Assembly (NCBI GenBank): GCA_017646225.1 | Contig: JAGCMZ010000113.1 | Span: 1 to 8,838 of the forward strand | From: Paludibacteraceae bacterium | GTDB lineage: Bacteria; Bacteroidota; Bacteroidia; Bacteroidales; Paludibacteraceae | Reading direction: 5' to 3' | Length of the DNA stretch: 8,838 nucleotides | In this document: positions 1 through 7,444 of the stretch, in pieces | Layout: every line of letters starts with the position of its first letter | Numbering within the stretch: position 1 is the first letter of the stretch | Translations under genes and position numbers: made by a program | The notes under the pieces: model-generated | What the model was told of the DNA's origin: nothing | The model's input: only the letters and a program-made list of their open reading frames with translations | Databases searched by the model: none

Positions 1-166
1 CATTGCTCCAGTTATGGGCGATACCTACTTAAAACAACACGAAGAACCAGAAGAAATCGAATACTACCTATGCGGTCCTCCAATGATGGCAAAAACCGTG
101 CTTGACTTGTTAGACAGCCTAGGTGTTGAAAAAGATATGATTCACTTTGACGACTTCGGTGGATAA
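1..166 (+). CDS. nqrF: NADH:quinone reductase (Na+-translocating) subunit F, C-terminal end (partial)
   Basis: Only the last 54 codons and the TAA stop (164-166) lie in the window; the reading frame enters at base 2. The visible peptide carries YLCGPPMM, the NAD(P)H-binding C-terminal signature of the ferredoxin-NADP+ reductase fold, and ends in FDDFGG, which I associate with NqrF rather than with other flavin reductases. NqrF is the membrane-anchored FAD and 2Fe-2S subunit that takes electrons from NADH and feeds them into the Na+-pumping NQR complex. Its N-terminal membrane anchor, the 2Fe-2S cysteines and the FAD-binding region are upstream of the window. A strong terminator begins 5 nt after the stop, so this is the last gene of its transcript, as expected if it closes an nqrABCDEF operon. 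Another reductase of the same fold is possible but the ending argues against it. Confidence 0.9.
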   Translation, partial: IAPVMGDTYLKQHEEPEEIEYYLCGPPMMAKTVLDLLDSLGVEKDMIHFDDFGG

Positions 167-170
167 CATC

Positions 171-201
171 AAAAAAGGAACGAATTTTCGTTCCTTTTTT
201 T
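171..201 (+). terminator. Intrinsic terminator after nqrF
   Basis: A perfect inverted repeat has arms at 171-184 (AAAAAAGGAACGAA) and 187-200 (TTCGTTCCTTTTTT). In RNA the innermost A-U pairs would open to give a 4-nt loop. The right arm ends in a run of seven T (195-201), the standard U-tract. The matching A-run on the left makes the stem partly symmetric, but there is no convergent gene, so it is assigned to the + strand. It ends the upstream nqr transcript. Confidence 0.9.
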
Positions 202-230
202 GTTGGTCTTAATAAGTTTTCTTATCTTTG
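199..230 (+). promoter_or_regulatory. Bacteroidota-type promoter for the rimP-nusA-infB operon
   Basis: A TTTG box at 199-202 and a perfect TAnnTTTG box (TATCTTTG) at 223-230 are separated by 20 nt. This matches the known -33/-7 consensus of the primary sigma factor in Bacteroides and relatives. Transcription should begin a few bases after 230, roughly 234-239, which puts the start about 45-50 nt upstream of the rimP ATG. The TTTG box overlaps the T-tract of the preceding terminator. The boxes are read directly; the start site is inferred. Confidence 0.85.
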
Positions 231-238
231 CATCGATT

Positions 239-260
239 GAGGGGAACGGCAGTTCCCCTC
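239..260 (+). promoter_or_regulatory. GC-rich leader hairpin at the predicted 5' end of the rimP operon mRNA
   Basis: Arms GAGGGGAAC (239-247) and GTTCCCCTC (252-260) are perfectly complementary over 9 bp around a 4-nt loop (GGCA). The stem begins at or within a few bases of the predicted transcription start and ends 23 nt before the rimP start codon. A T-rich stretch (261-272) follows, so it resembles either a protective 5'-terminal stem or a weak attenuator. The pairing is plain in the sequence; any regulatory role is inferred. I do not recognise it as a named RNA family. Confidence 0.7.
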
Positions 261-283
261 TTGTGTTTTCTTATACTTGATAC

Positions 284-736
284 ATGATAGATAAAAGTAT
301 TGTTAGTCAGATAGTTACAGAGTTTTTAGAAGGCAATGACTGCTTTCTAGTTGATGTAACTGTGCAACCCGGTAATTTTATTGTGGTTGAAATAGATAGC
401 GAAACAGGGGTAGATATTGATACTTGTTGCGCCATTAGTCGCTATGTAGAAGAAAAATTAGACCGTGATATCGAAGATTACGAACTAGAAGTAGGCTCTA
501 CTGGCCTTACCGCTCCCTTTAAAGTGCTTCGTCAATACCAAAAAAACGTTGGCAACGAAGTAGAAGTGTTGGCAGGCGGTAAAAAAATGGTAGGCATCTT
601 GTTGCAAGCAGGCGAAAACGATTTTACCATCCAAGTAGCTAAAAAAGTAAAAGGTCAAAAACAACCCGTTTTAGAAGACTTGACCTTTACCTATTCCGAA
701 GTAAAATACACAAAATATAATTTTAAATTCAACTAA
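284..736 (+). CDS. rimP: Ribosome maturation factor RimP
   Basis: RimP is a small cytoplasmic protein that binds the 30S subunit and helps its late maturation. At 150 residues it has the usual family length. The N-terminal alpha/beta domain covers about residues 1-80 and includes VEIDSETGVDIDTCCAISRY (35-54) and YELEVGSTGLTAPF (66-79), the counterpart of the family's YxLEVSSPGLDRP block. The C-terminal SH3-like beta domain follows (about 82-150) with a lysine-rich loop near 119-126. The ATG at 284 gives a natural N-terminus and lies just after the leader hairpin; there is no good Shine-Dalgarno, normal for this phylum. It is the first gene of the operon, 5 nt upstream of nusA, the neighbour it has in most bacteria. 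The loss of the proline in the SSPGL motif seems a lineage feature rather than damage. Confidence 0.95.
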   Translation: MIDKSIVSQIVTEFLEGNDCFLVDVTVQPGNFIVVEIDSETGVDIDTCCAISRYVEEKLDRDIEDYELEVGSTGLTAPFKVLRQYQKNVGNEVEVLAGGKKMVGILLQAGENDFTIQVAKKVKGQKQPVLEDLTFTYSEVKYTKYNFKFN

Positions 737-741
737 TCAAA

Positions 742-1989
742 ATGGCAAAAGATTCAACAAAGTCTTTGAGCATGATCGAGACTTTCTCAGAGTTTAAAGA
801 ATTAAAAAACATCGACAAATCGACCATGATTAGCGTGTTGGAAGAATCCTTCCGCTGTGTCATTGCCAAAATGTTTGGAACCGACGAAAATGTCAATGTG
901 GTTATTAACCCTGATAAGGGCGACTGCGAAATTTGGCGCGACCGTGAGGTAGTAGCCGATGACGAAGTAGAAAATCCTTATACCCAAGTGGGCTTTACCG
1001 AAGCACGTACCATCGACCCAGAATGCGAAATTGGTGAAGAAGTTACCGACTCTATCAATTTCCTTTCATTTGGCCGTCGCGCTGTGTTGAATTTGCGTCA
1101 AACACTTTCGTCTAAAATCTTGGAATTGCACAAAGAAAGTGTGTACGAAAAATACAAAGATATGATTGGCCAAGTTGTTTACGGCGAGGTTTATCAAATC
1201 TGGAAAAAAGAAATGTTGCTTATTGATGCTAACGGCAACGAACTTTTATTGCCCAAAACCGAACAAATTCCTTCTGATTTCTATCGCAAAGGCGATACCG
1301 TTAAGGCCGTGGTAGTAAAAGTAGATAACAAAAACAACAACCTAAAAATCATTGTTTCGCGTACCTCTCCTATGTTCTTGCAACGTTTGTTCGAACTAGA
1401 AGTACCCGAAATTCAAGAAGGTTTGATTACCATCAAGAAAATTGCACGTATTCCTGGCGAACGTGCTAAAGTAGCGGTAGAATCGTTCGACGATCGTATC
1501 GATCCAGTAGGTTCGTGCGTGGGTGTGAAAGGTTCTCGTATTCACAGCATTGTACGCGAACTTCGTAACGAAAACATTGACGTTATCAACTACACCTCTA
1601 ATATCTCGTTGTTGATTGCCCGTGCTATTAGCCCTGCAAAATACGTATCAATCAAAGTAGACGAAGAAAATCGTCGTGCCGAAGTTAGCTTGAAACCAGA
1701 GGAAGTATCGTTGGCCATTGGTAAAAACGGTCACAACATTCGCTTGGCGATGAAATTAACCGATTATCAAATTGATGTATTCCGCGATATCGACGAAGAC
1801 GACTTCTATTTGGATGCCTTTAACGATGAAATTGAACAATGGATCATTGACATTTTCAAAGGTTTAGGCTACGATACCGCTAAGAGTGTATTAGATGCTC
1901 CAGTTGACGAGTTGGTTAGAGCTACCGACTTGGAAAAAGAAACCATCGATGAAATTATCGAAATTTTGAGCGCAGAATTTAAAAAATAA
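742..1989 (+). CDS. nusA: Transcription termination/antitermination factor NusA
   Basis: NusA binds RNA polymerase and nascent RNA in the cytoplasm and tunes pausing, intrinsic termination and rRNA antitermination. Domains in the 415 residues: RNA-polymerase-binding N-terminal domain (about 1-140, with the FGRRAV region near 110-115); S1 domain (about 142-206, starting [11 protein letters not shown]); KH1 (about 208-283, with [11 protein letters not shown] and the GVKGSR loop at 261-266); KH2 (about 290-350, with the GKNG loop at 327-330); then an acidic linker (DIDEDDF) and one helical C-terminal domain of about 55 residues. It is longer than Firmicutes NusA, which stops after KH2, and shorter than E. 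coli NusA, which has two acidic repeats, so a single C-terminal repeat is the likely state. The ATG at 742 is 5 nt after the rimP stop. Confidence 0.97.
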   Translation: MAKDSTKSLSMIETFSEFKELKNIDKSTMISVLEESFRCVIAKMFGTDENVNVVINPDKGDCEIWRDREVVADDEVENPYTQVGFTEARTIDPECEIGEEVTDSINFLSFGRRAVLNLRQTLSSKILELHKESVYEKYKDMIGQVVYGEVYQIWKKEMLLIDANGNELLLPKTEQIPSDFYRKGDTVKAVVVKVDNKNNNLKIIVSRTSPMFLQRLFELEVPEIQEGLITIKKIARIPGERAKVAVESFDDRIDPVGSCVGVKGSRIHSIVRELRNENIDVINYTSNISLLIARAISPAKYVSIKVDEENRRAEVSLKPEEVSLAIGKNGHNIRLAMKLTDYQIDVFRDIDEDDFYLDAFNDEIEQWIIDIFKGLGYDTAKSVLDAPVDELVRATDLEKETIDEIIEILSAEFKK

Positions 1990-2003
1990 GATCCCATTGC
2001 AAT

Positions 2004-4739
2004 ATGTCCGTAAAATTAAGTAAAGTAACCAAAGATTTAAACGTAGGTTTGGCGACGGTAGTCGAGTACCTACACAAACAAGGATTCTCAGAGGTCGCTG
2101 AGAATAACCCCAATGCGCGTATTTCTGACGAGCAATACGAAATGCTTTTAGGCGCTTTTTCGAAAGATAAAAACGTAAAGAAAGAGTCTGAAATCGTAGC
2201 TCAAAAACACAAAGAAAGACCTAAAAACGAGTCGGTTGTGTTGGATAGCTATGCGCAAAAAGTAGCAGCGGCCGAAGCTCCTGCAGCAAGCAAAGAATCG
2301 CCTATTAAGTTCAAAACAGTAGGAAAAATCGACCTAGATTCTCTTTCTGCTAAAAAGAAAGCACCTGCAGAGCCTCAAGTAGAGCCCGAACCCGTTCCTG
2401 CTCCACAAGAAGCAGAAGAAATTGTTGTACCACAAGTTGAACAAGAGCAACCCGTGGTAGTAGAAGAAAAACCTCTTGAAACCTCCGAAGAATCGACCAA
2501 ACAAACTACTTCGGAAGAAGTCTTTACTTACGGCAAAAATAACATACAATCAACCATCAACGTAGTAGGAAAAATTGACCTTGCTGCTTTGAATCAACAA
2601 ACGCGTCCTAAGAAAAAATCGAAAGAAGAAAAACGCAAAGAACGCGAAGAAAAATATCCACCCAAAAACAATGCAGCTCCTGCCAATAACAATGCACAAG
2701 CTGGCAATGCTGACGACAAGAAAAAACGCAACAAAATTCAGCGCGAAAGAGTGGATATCAATAAACCTTTTGATGCTAAAAAAGGTGGCAAGCCTGGCAA
2801 AAACGACAAAAACCGTCGCAGCGTAGAACATACGCAGCCCGACGAAGAAGCCGTACAACGTCAAGTACGCGAAACCTTGGCCATGCTTACCAACAAGCAC
2901 AAATCGAAAGGTGCTAAGTATCGTAAAGATAAACGTGAAGCTGCTTCGCAACGTATGCAAGAAGTAGCAGAACAAGAACGTATTGATAACCAAACTATTA
3001 AAATTACCGAGTTTGTTACCGTTAACGAATTGGCATCCATGATGGATGTGCCTGTAACCAAGGTAATTGGTACTTGCATGAGTTTGGGATTGATGGTGTC
3101 TATCAACCAACGTTTGGATGCTGAAACCATCAACATCGTAGCCGACGAATTTGGCTTCAAAACCGAATACGTAAGTGCCGATGTTTCTGAAAACTTGCAA
3201 GAGGAAGAAGATCGTCCCGAAGATTTGGTACCACGTGCACCAATTGTAACCGTAATGGGTCACGTAGACCACGGTAAAACATCGCTTTTGGACTACATTC
3301 GTAAAGCCAACGTAATTGCCGGTGAGGCGGGTGGTATTACCCAACACATTGGTGCTTATAACGTTACATTAGAAAACGGTCAACACATTACGTTCTTGGA
3401 TACCCCTGGTCACGAAGCGTTTACCGCTATGCGTGCTCGTGGTGCGCAAATTACCGACGTTGCAATTATCATTGTAGCAGCCGACGATAGCATCATGCCT
3501 CAAACCGTAGAAGCTATTCACCACGCTGCAGCCGCTAATGTGCCCATCGTATTTGCCATCAATAAAATTGATAAACCCACTGCTAACCCCGATAAAATTA
3601 AAGAAGCGTTGGCAGGCATGAACTACCTAGTAGAAGAGTGGGGTGGTAAATACCAATCGCAAGATATTTCGGCTAAAAAAGGCATCGGCATTAACGAATT
3701 GCTAGAAAAAGTATTGCTAGAAGCCGAAATGCTTGACCTAAAAGCAAATCCTAATAAAAATGCAGTAGGTTCTATCATCGAATCGTCGTTAGACAAAGTT
3801 CGTGGTTACCTAGCTACCGTATTGGTAGAAGGTGGTACCTTGCGCCAAGGCGATGTATTGGTATCTGGAACCCATTTTGGTCGTGTTAAAGCTATGTTCA
3901 ACGAACGTAACCAACGCGTACAAGAAGTAAAACCAGGCGAACCTGTATTGCTATTAGGTTTGAACGGTGCTCCTCAAGCAGGCGAGAAATTCAACGTAAT
4001 GAACACCGAGCAAGAAGCCCGCGAAATTGCTAACAAACGCGAACAATTAAAACGCGAACAAAGCATTCGTACTAAAAAACACCTTACTTTGGACGAGTTG
4101 GGTCGTCGTATTGCATTGGGCAACTTCCAAGAGTTGAACATCATTGTAAAAGGCGACGTGGACGGTTCTATCGAAGCTTTGTCCGATTCGTTGATCAAAC
4201 TTTCTACCCCCGAAATTCAAGTGAACGTAATTCACAAAGCGGTGGGTGCTATTTCAGAATCGGATGTGTTGTTGGCCGCAGCATCGAATGCTATTATTGT
4301 TGGTTTCCAAGTGCGTCCTTCGGTCGATGCGCGTCGTTTGGCAGAAAAAGAAGAAGTGGATATCCGCTTGTATTCGATTATTTACGATGCTATCGAACAA
4401 ATCAAAGACGCGATGGAAGGTATGCTTTCGCCCGAAATCAAAGAAGAAGTTACCGCTACCCTCGAAGTGCTTGATACCTTCAAAATCACCAAAGTGGGTA
4501 CTGTTGCTGGCTGTTTGGTACGCGAAGGCAAGGTAAAACGTTCTAACAAATTACGTCTTATCCGCGACGGCATTGTGGTGTACGCTGGCGAGTTAGGTTC
4601 TTTGAAACGTATGAAAGACGACGTAAAAGAAGTGTCAACTGGCTTTGAATGCGGTTTGAACATTGCCAATTACAACGATGTACGCGTAGGCGACTTTATC
4701 GAAACCTTCGAAGAAATTGAAGTAAAACGTACTTTCTAA
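2004..4739 (+). CDS. infB: Translation initiation factor IF-2
   Basis: IF-2 is the GTPase that brings fMet-tRNA to the 30S subunit and promotes subunit joining. The 911-residue protein has an N-terminal IF2-N type module (about 1-50, beginning [14 protein letters not shown]), a long low-complexity linker (about 55-325), a second IF2-N type module (about 330-392), the G domain (about 410-580), beta-barrel domain II (about 585-680), domain III (about 705-800) and the tRNA-binding C-terminal domain (about 810-911). GTPase motifs are intact: G1 GHVDHGKT (419-426), G2 GGITQHIG (443-450), G3 DTPGH (466-470), G4 NKID (520-523), G5 SAKKG (556-560). The linker has an acidic proline/glutamate-rich part (about 120-175), a basic lysine/asparagine-rich part (about 200-275), and two copies of VGKIDL (106-111, 188-193). 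The ATG at 2004 is 14 nt after nusA. An internal shorter IF-2 form is possible but cannot be judged here. Confidence 0.98.
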   Translation: MSVKLSKVTKDLNVGLATVVEYLHKQGFSEVAENNPNARISDEQYEMLLGAFSKDKNVKKESEIVAQKHKERPKNESVVLDSYAQKVAAAEAPAASKESPIKFKTVGKIDLDSLSAKKKAPAEPQVEPEPVPAPQEAEEIVVPQVEQEQPVVVEEKPLETSEESTKQTTSEEVFTYGKNNIQSTINVVGKIDLAALNQQTRPKKKSKEEKRKEREEKYPPKNNAAPANNNAQAGNADDKKKRNKIQRERVDINKPFDAKKGGKPGKNDKNRRSVEHTQPDEEAVQRQVRETLAMLTNKHKSKGAKYRKDKREAASQRMQEVAEQERIDNQTIKITEFVTVNELASMMDVPVTKVIGTCMSLGLMVSINQRLDAETINIVADEFGFKTEYVSADVSENLQEEEDRPEDLVPRAPIVTVMGHVDHGKTSLLDYIRKANVIAGEAGGITQHIGAYNVTLENGQHITFLDTPGHEAFTAMRARGAQITDVAIIIVAADDSIMPQTVEAIHHAAAANVPIVFAINKIDKPTANPDKIKEALAGMNYLVEEWGGKYQSQDISAKKGIGINELLEKVLLEAEMLDLKANPNKNAVGSIIESSLDKVRGYLATVLVEGGTLRQGDVLVSGTHFGRVKAMFNERNQRVQEVKPGEPVLLLGLNGAPQAGEKFNVMNTEQEAREIANKREQLKREQSIRTKKHLTLDELGRRIALGNFQELNIIVKGDVDGSIEALSDSLIKLSTPEIQVNVIHKAVGAISESDVLLAAASNAIIVGFQVRPSVDARRLAEKEEVDIRLYSIIYDAIEQIKDAMEGMLSPEIKEEVTATLEVLDTFKITKVGTVAGCLVREGKVKRSNKLRLIRDGIVVYAGELGSLKRMKDDVKEVSTGFECGLNIANYNDVRVGDFIETFEEIEVKRTF
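2319..2335 (+). repeat. Direct repeat copy 1 in infB linker (encodes VGKIDL)
   Basis: The 17-nt sequence GTAGGAAAAATCGACCT matches the copy at 2565-2581 with one difference (C to T in a third codon position). Both are in the same reading frame and encode VGKIDL inside infB. This looks like a repeated peptide motif of the IF-2 linker rather than a DNA element. Confidence 0.7.
2565..2581 (+). repeat. Direct repeat copy 2 in infB linker (encodes VGKIDL)
   Basis: GTAGGAAAAATTGACCT lies 246 nt (82 codons) downstream of copy 1 and differs from it by one synonymous base. The peptide context is also similar: [12 protein letters not shown] in copy 1 and [12 protein letters not shown] in copy 2, each followed by a lysine-rich stretch. 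Confidence 0.7.
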
Positions 4740-4752
4740 TCGTTCAGAAAGT
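4731..4752 (+). promoter_or_regulatory. Weak hairpin across the infB stop / cvpA TTG start
   Basis: Arms ACTTTCT (4731-4737) and AGAAAGT (4746-4752) are perfectly complementary over 7 bp with an 8-nt loop. The left arm ends at the first base of the infB stop codon and the right arm includes the first T of the cvpA TTG start. Only two of the seven pairs are G-C, so it would be weak and opened by ribosomes finishing infB. This could couple cvpA translation to infB, but chance pairing is not excluded. Confidence 0.4.
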
Positions 4753-5261
4753 TGAATTGGATAGACTTAATAATAGCAGTACCGCTGCTAATAGGGATTA
4801 TATTAGGCGTTATTAGAGGTATTCTAAAAACAATAGGTACATTGGTTGGCCTAATTTTGGCCATCCTATTGTCCTATTTTTTCTCAGAATCGCTATCGCA
4901 TCTCTTTGCAGACTGGTTCTCTTTAACGCCCCATCAAGGTTATGTGTTGGCATTCTTTGTCATCTTTGTACTCACGCTGCTTATTTGTGTAACAGTAGCT
5001 TGGTTATTAGAGAAACTATTGAAATCCATCACGCTTGGTTGGGTTAACAGATTGTTTGGCGGCCTTTTTGGCTTGTTAAAATATGCATTGTTGTTGAGCG
5101 TACTTATTAATTTGGTCGATGCGGTTGACGAACGTTTCGAACTCATTCCCAGAGAAATGAAATCAGAATCGTTGTTGTATAAACCCGTTAAGGCCGTTGT
5201 ACCGACGTTAATGCCGTACGTACATTTTTACCTCGACTCACAAAATGAAACAACAGAATAA
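4752..5261 (+). CDS. cvpA: CvpA family membrane protein (TTG start)
   Basis: This is a 169-residue integral membrane protein of the CvpA (colicin V production) family, whose biochemical role is not settled. It opens [20 protein letters not shown], the typical CvpA start, and has four hydrophobic segments at about 5-20, 26-44, 63-86 and 101-121, followed by a hydrophilic tail. The glycine-rich start of TM1 and the [21 protein letters not shown] stretch (96-116) fit the family. The start is TTG at 4752: no in-frame ATG occurs until residue 136, which would remove every membrane segment. It lies 12 nt after infB and its last 17 nt overlap the start of sufB, so it is cotranscribed with both. Assignment to the family is from overall pattern; no role in colicin production is implied. 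The symbol is used for the family only. Confidence 0.85.
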   Translation: MNWIDLIIAVPLLIGIILGVIRGILKTIGTLVGLILAILLSYFFSESLSHLFADWFSLTPHQGYVLAFFVIFVLTLLICVTVAWLLEKLLKSITLGWVNRLFGGLFGLLKYALLLSVLINLVDAVDERFELIPREMKSESLLYKPVKAVVPTLMPYVHFYLDSQNETTE

Positions 5262-6690
5262 TACTATATTAACGGATATCGCCGATTCCGATTACAAATA
5301 CGGGTTTACCACCCAAATCGAAACCGACATTATTCCTGTAGGATTAAACGAAGACATCATACGCCTTATTTCGTCTAAAAAGAACGAACCCGAATGGTTG
5401 TTGCAATTTAGACTCAAGGCTTTTAACTACTGGAAACAGCAACCGCTGCCCACATGGGCGCATTTAGACATTCCTGAAATTGATTTTCAGGGATTGTCTT
5501 ATTATGCTGCACCCCGAAAAAATGCTCCAAAAAGCCTTGACGAGGTTGATCCTGAGCTACTTAAAACTTTCGAGAAACTGGGTATCCCGCTAGAAGAGCA
5601 AAAAATGCTATCGGGCATGGCAGTTGATGCTGTCATGGATAGTACATCGGTTAAAACTACTTACAAAGAAGAATTGGCCAAATTGGGCATTATTTTCTGC
5701 TCATTTAGCGAGGCAGTAGAGCTGTACCCCGAACTGATTCAAAAATACCTAGGTTCGGTAGTGCCCTATACCGATAATTTTTATGCTGCGCTAAACTCGG
5801 CTGTATTTAGCGATGGATCGTTTGTTTACATCCCTAAAGGGGTACGTTGCCCCATGGAGTTGTCTACTTATTTCCGTATCAATGCGGTTAATACAGGGCA
5901 GTTTGAACGTACCCTAATTGTTGCCGATGACGATTCGTATGTATCTTATTTAGAGGGATGTACAGCCCCTCAGCGCGACGAAAATCAGTTGCACGCAGCC
6001 ATTGTCGAAATTGTGGTAATGAACCGTGCCGAAGTAAAATACTCAACCGTCCAAAACTGGTATCCTGGCGATAAAGACGGCAAAGGTGGTATTTACAATT
6101 TTGTTACCAAACGCGGTATTTGCAAAGGCGAATCGGCTAAATTGTCGTGGACACAAGTAGAAACGGGTTCGGCCATCACCTGGAAGTATCCCAGCTGTAT
6201 CCTAAAAGGCGACAATTCCATTGGCGAATTTTATTCGGTAGCCTTTACCAACCATTACCAACAAGCCGATACTGGTACCAAAATGATTCACTTGGGTAAA
6301 AATACCAAAAGTCGCATTGTTTCAAAAGGTATTTCGGCAGGTAAAAGCCAAAATTCATACCGTGGTTTGGTGCGTGTATCGCAACATGCCGATGGCGCTC
6401 GTAATTTTTCGCAATGCGATAGCTTGCTATTAGGCAGTGAATGCGGGGCACATACTTTCCCCGAAATTGATGTAAAGAACCCCACAGCGGTGTTGGAGCA
6501 CGAGGCCAGTACCTCCAAAATCAACGAAGATCAACTTTTCTATTGCAACCAACGCGGTATTGCCACCGAAGACGCGGTAGGCCTTATTGTGAATGGTTTT
6601 GCCAAAGAAGTACTTAATAAATTACCCATGGAATTTGCAGTCGAAGCTCAAAAATTGTTGCAAATTTCGCTAGAAGGAAGTGTAGGTTAG
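5245..6690 (+). CDS. sufB: Fe-S cluster assembly scaffold protein SufB
   Basis: SufB is the core scaffold of the cytoplasmic SufBC2D complex, on which Fe-S clusters are built from sulfur delivered by SufS. At 481 residues it has family length. The helical N-terminal part (about 1-150, including [17 protein letters not shown]) is followed by the beta-helix core with [19 protein letters not shown] (173-191), [19 protein letters not shown] (195-213), [18 protein letters not shown] (235-252) and NFSQCDSLL (387-395), then the SufC-binding C-terminal helices. C391 in NFSQCDS and E420 in LEHEAS match in spacing the functionally essential C405 and E434 of E. coli SufB; C239 in EGCTAP probably corresponds to C254. 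The ATG at 5245 gives a typical SufB N-terminus and lies inside the end of cvpA (17-nt overlap in another frame), suggesting translational coupling. No separate promoter was recognised ahead of it. Confidence 0.97.
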   Translation: MKQQNNTILTDIADSDYKYGFTTQIETDIIPVGLNEDIIRLISSKKNEPEWLLQFRLKAFNYWKQQPLPTWAHLDIPEIDFQGLSYYAAPRKNAPKSLDEVDPELLKTFEKLGIPLEEQKMLSGMAVDAVMDSTSVKTTYKEELAKLGIIFCSFSEAVELYPELIQKYLGSVVPYTDNFYAALNSAVFSDGSFVYIPKGVRCPMELSTYFRINAVNTGQFERTLIVADDDSYVSYLEGCTAPQRDENQLHAAIVEIVVMNRAEVKYSTVQNWYPGDKDGKGGIYNFVTKRGICKGESAKLSWTQVETGSAITWKYPSCILKGDNSIGEFYSVAFTNHYQQADTGTKMIHLGKNTKSRIVSKGISAGKSQNSYRGLVRVSQHADGARNFSQCDSLLLGSECGAHTFPEIDVKNPTAVLEHEASTSKINEDQLFYCNQRGIATEDAVGLIVNGFAKEVLNKLPMEFAVEAQKLLQISLEGSVG

Positions 6691-6691
6691 T

Positions 6692-7444
6692 ATGTTAGAA
6701 ATCGTCAATTTACATGCCGAAGTAAACGGCAAAGAAATATTAAGAGGTATCAACCTGAGTGTTAAAGCAGGCGAGGTGCACGCCATTATGGGACCCAACG
6801 GTTCAGGTAAAAGTACCCTTTCGGCTGTGTTAGCAGGACATCCTGCCTTTACAGTAACCCAAGGTTCCGTTACTTTTAATGGCAAAGATTTGTTGGCCAT
6901 GCCTGCCGAAGAACGTTCGCGCGCCGGATTGTTCTTGAGTTTCCAATATCCTGTAGAAATTCCAGGTGTTAGCATGGTAAACTTTATGCGTGCTGCCGTA
7001 AACGAGCACCGCAAATACAAAGGTCAAGATCCTTTAACCGCTGGCGAGTTTCTTAAATTGATGCGCGCCAAAAAAGATATTGTCGAATTAGACAACAAAT
7101 TGGCTAATCGTTCGGTAAACGAAGGTTTTTCGGGCGGCGAGAAAAAACGCAACGAAATTTTCCAAATGGCCATGCTAGAACCATGTTTGTCTATATTGGA
7201 CGAAACCGATTCTGGTCTTGATATCGATGCGTTACGCATTGTGGCAAACGGGGTAAATCAATTAAAAACCCCTCAAAATGCCTCTATCGTGATTACTCAC
7301 TACCAACGTTTGTTGGATTACATCGTGCCCGATATTGTGCACATTTTGTACAAAGGTCGTATTGTAAAAACAGCAGGACGCGAATTGGTAGCCGTGTTAG
7401 AAGAAAAAGGGTACGATTGGATTAAACAAGAAGTAGGAGAGTAA
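6692..7444 (+). CDS. sufC: Fe-S cluster assembly ATPase SufC
   Basis: SufC is the soluble ABC-type ATPase whose dimerisation reshapes SufB-SufD to allow cluster assembly. The 250 residues hold all nucleotide-binding motifs: Walker A GPNGSGKS (34-41), Q-loop Q85 in LSFQYPVEIPGV, ABC signature FSGGEKKRNE (146-155), Walker B LSILDE (166-171) running into the SufC-typical DETDSGLDIDALR, and H-loop H203 in ITHYQR. The KKRNE ending of the signature and the DSGLDIDAL segment separate SufC from transporter ATPases, and no permease gene is nearby. The ATG at 6692 is 1 nt after the sufB stop, and its TAA shares one base with the sufD ATG. Confidence 0.98.
   Translation: MLEIVNLHAEVNGKEILRGINLSVKAGEVHAIMGPNGSGKSTLSAVLAGHPAFTVTQGSVTFNGKDLLAMPAEERSRAGLFLSFQYPVEIPGVSMVNFMRAAVNEHRKYKGQDPLTAGEFLKLMRAKKDIVELDNKLANRSVNEGFSGGEKKRNEIFQMAMLEPCLSILDETDSGLDIDALRIVANGVNQLKTPQNASIVITHYQRLLDYIVPDIVHILYKGRIVKTAGRELVAVLEEKGYDWIKQEVGE

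Noticed and set aside
272..279. TATACTTG, a near match to the TAnnTTTG promoter box just before rimP
   Set aside because: It has one mismatch, no TTTG at the proper distance upstream, and would start transcription at or after the rimP start codon.
231..283. Riboswitch or large structured leader ahead of rimP
   Set aside because: The leader is only about 45-50 nt, with one simple hairpin, too small for the usual ligand-binding riboswitch classes.
1990..2003. Regulatory site in the nusA-infB gap (contains ATTGCAAT)
   Set aside because: The gap is 14 nt with only a short palindrome, best explained as a plain intra-operon spacer.
2334..3347. Long open frame on the - strand opposite infB (265 codons plus 71 codons in the same frame)
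   Set aside because: Its translation is rich in F and is simply the complement of the Lys/Glu-rich infB linker codons; it has no recognisable domain, promoter or start context, and infB is unquestionably coding there.
4246..4536. 96-codon open frame on the + strand inside infB in another frame
   Set aside because: It overlaps the conserved domain III and C-terminal domain of IF-2, has a composition typical of a frame shadow and no family resemblance.
5216..5223. GTACGTAC palindrome in the end of cvpA
   Set aside because: Eight bases, within coding sequence (codons for PYVH region), with no second copy or associated site; consistent with chance.
5100..5260. A possible dedicated suf promoter in the end of cvpA
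   Set aside because: I saw no TAnnTTTG box with a spaced TTTG here by eye; a systematic motif scan was not possible, so a weaker promoter is not excluded.
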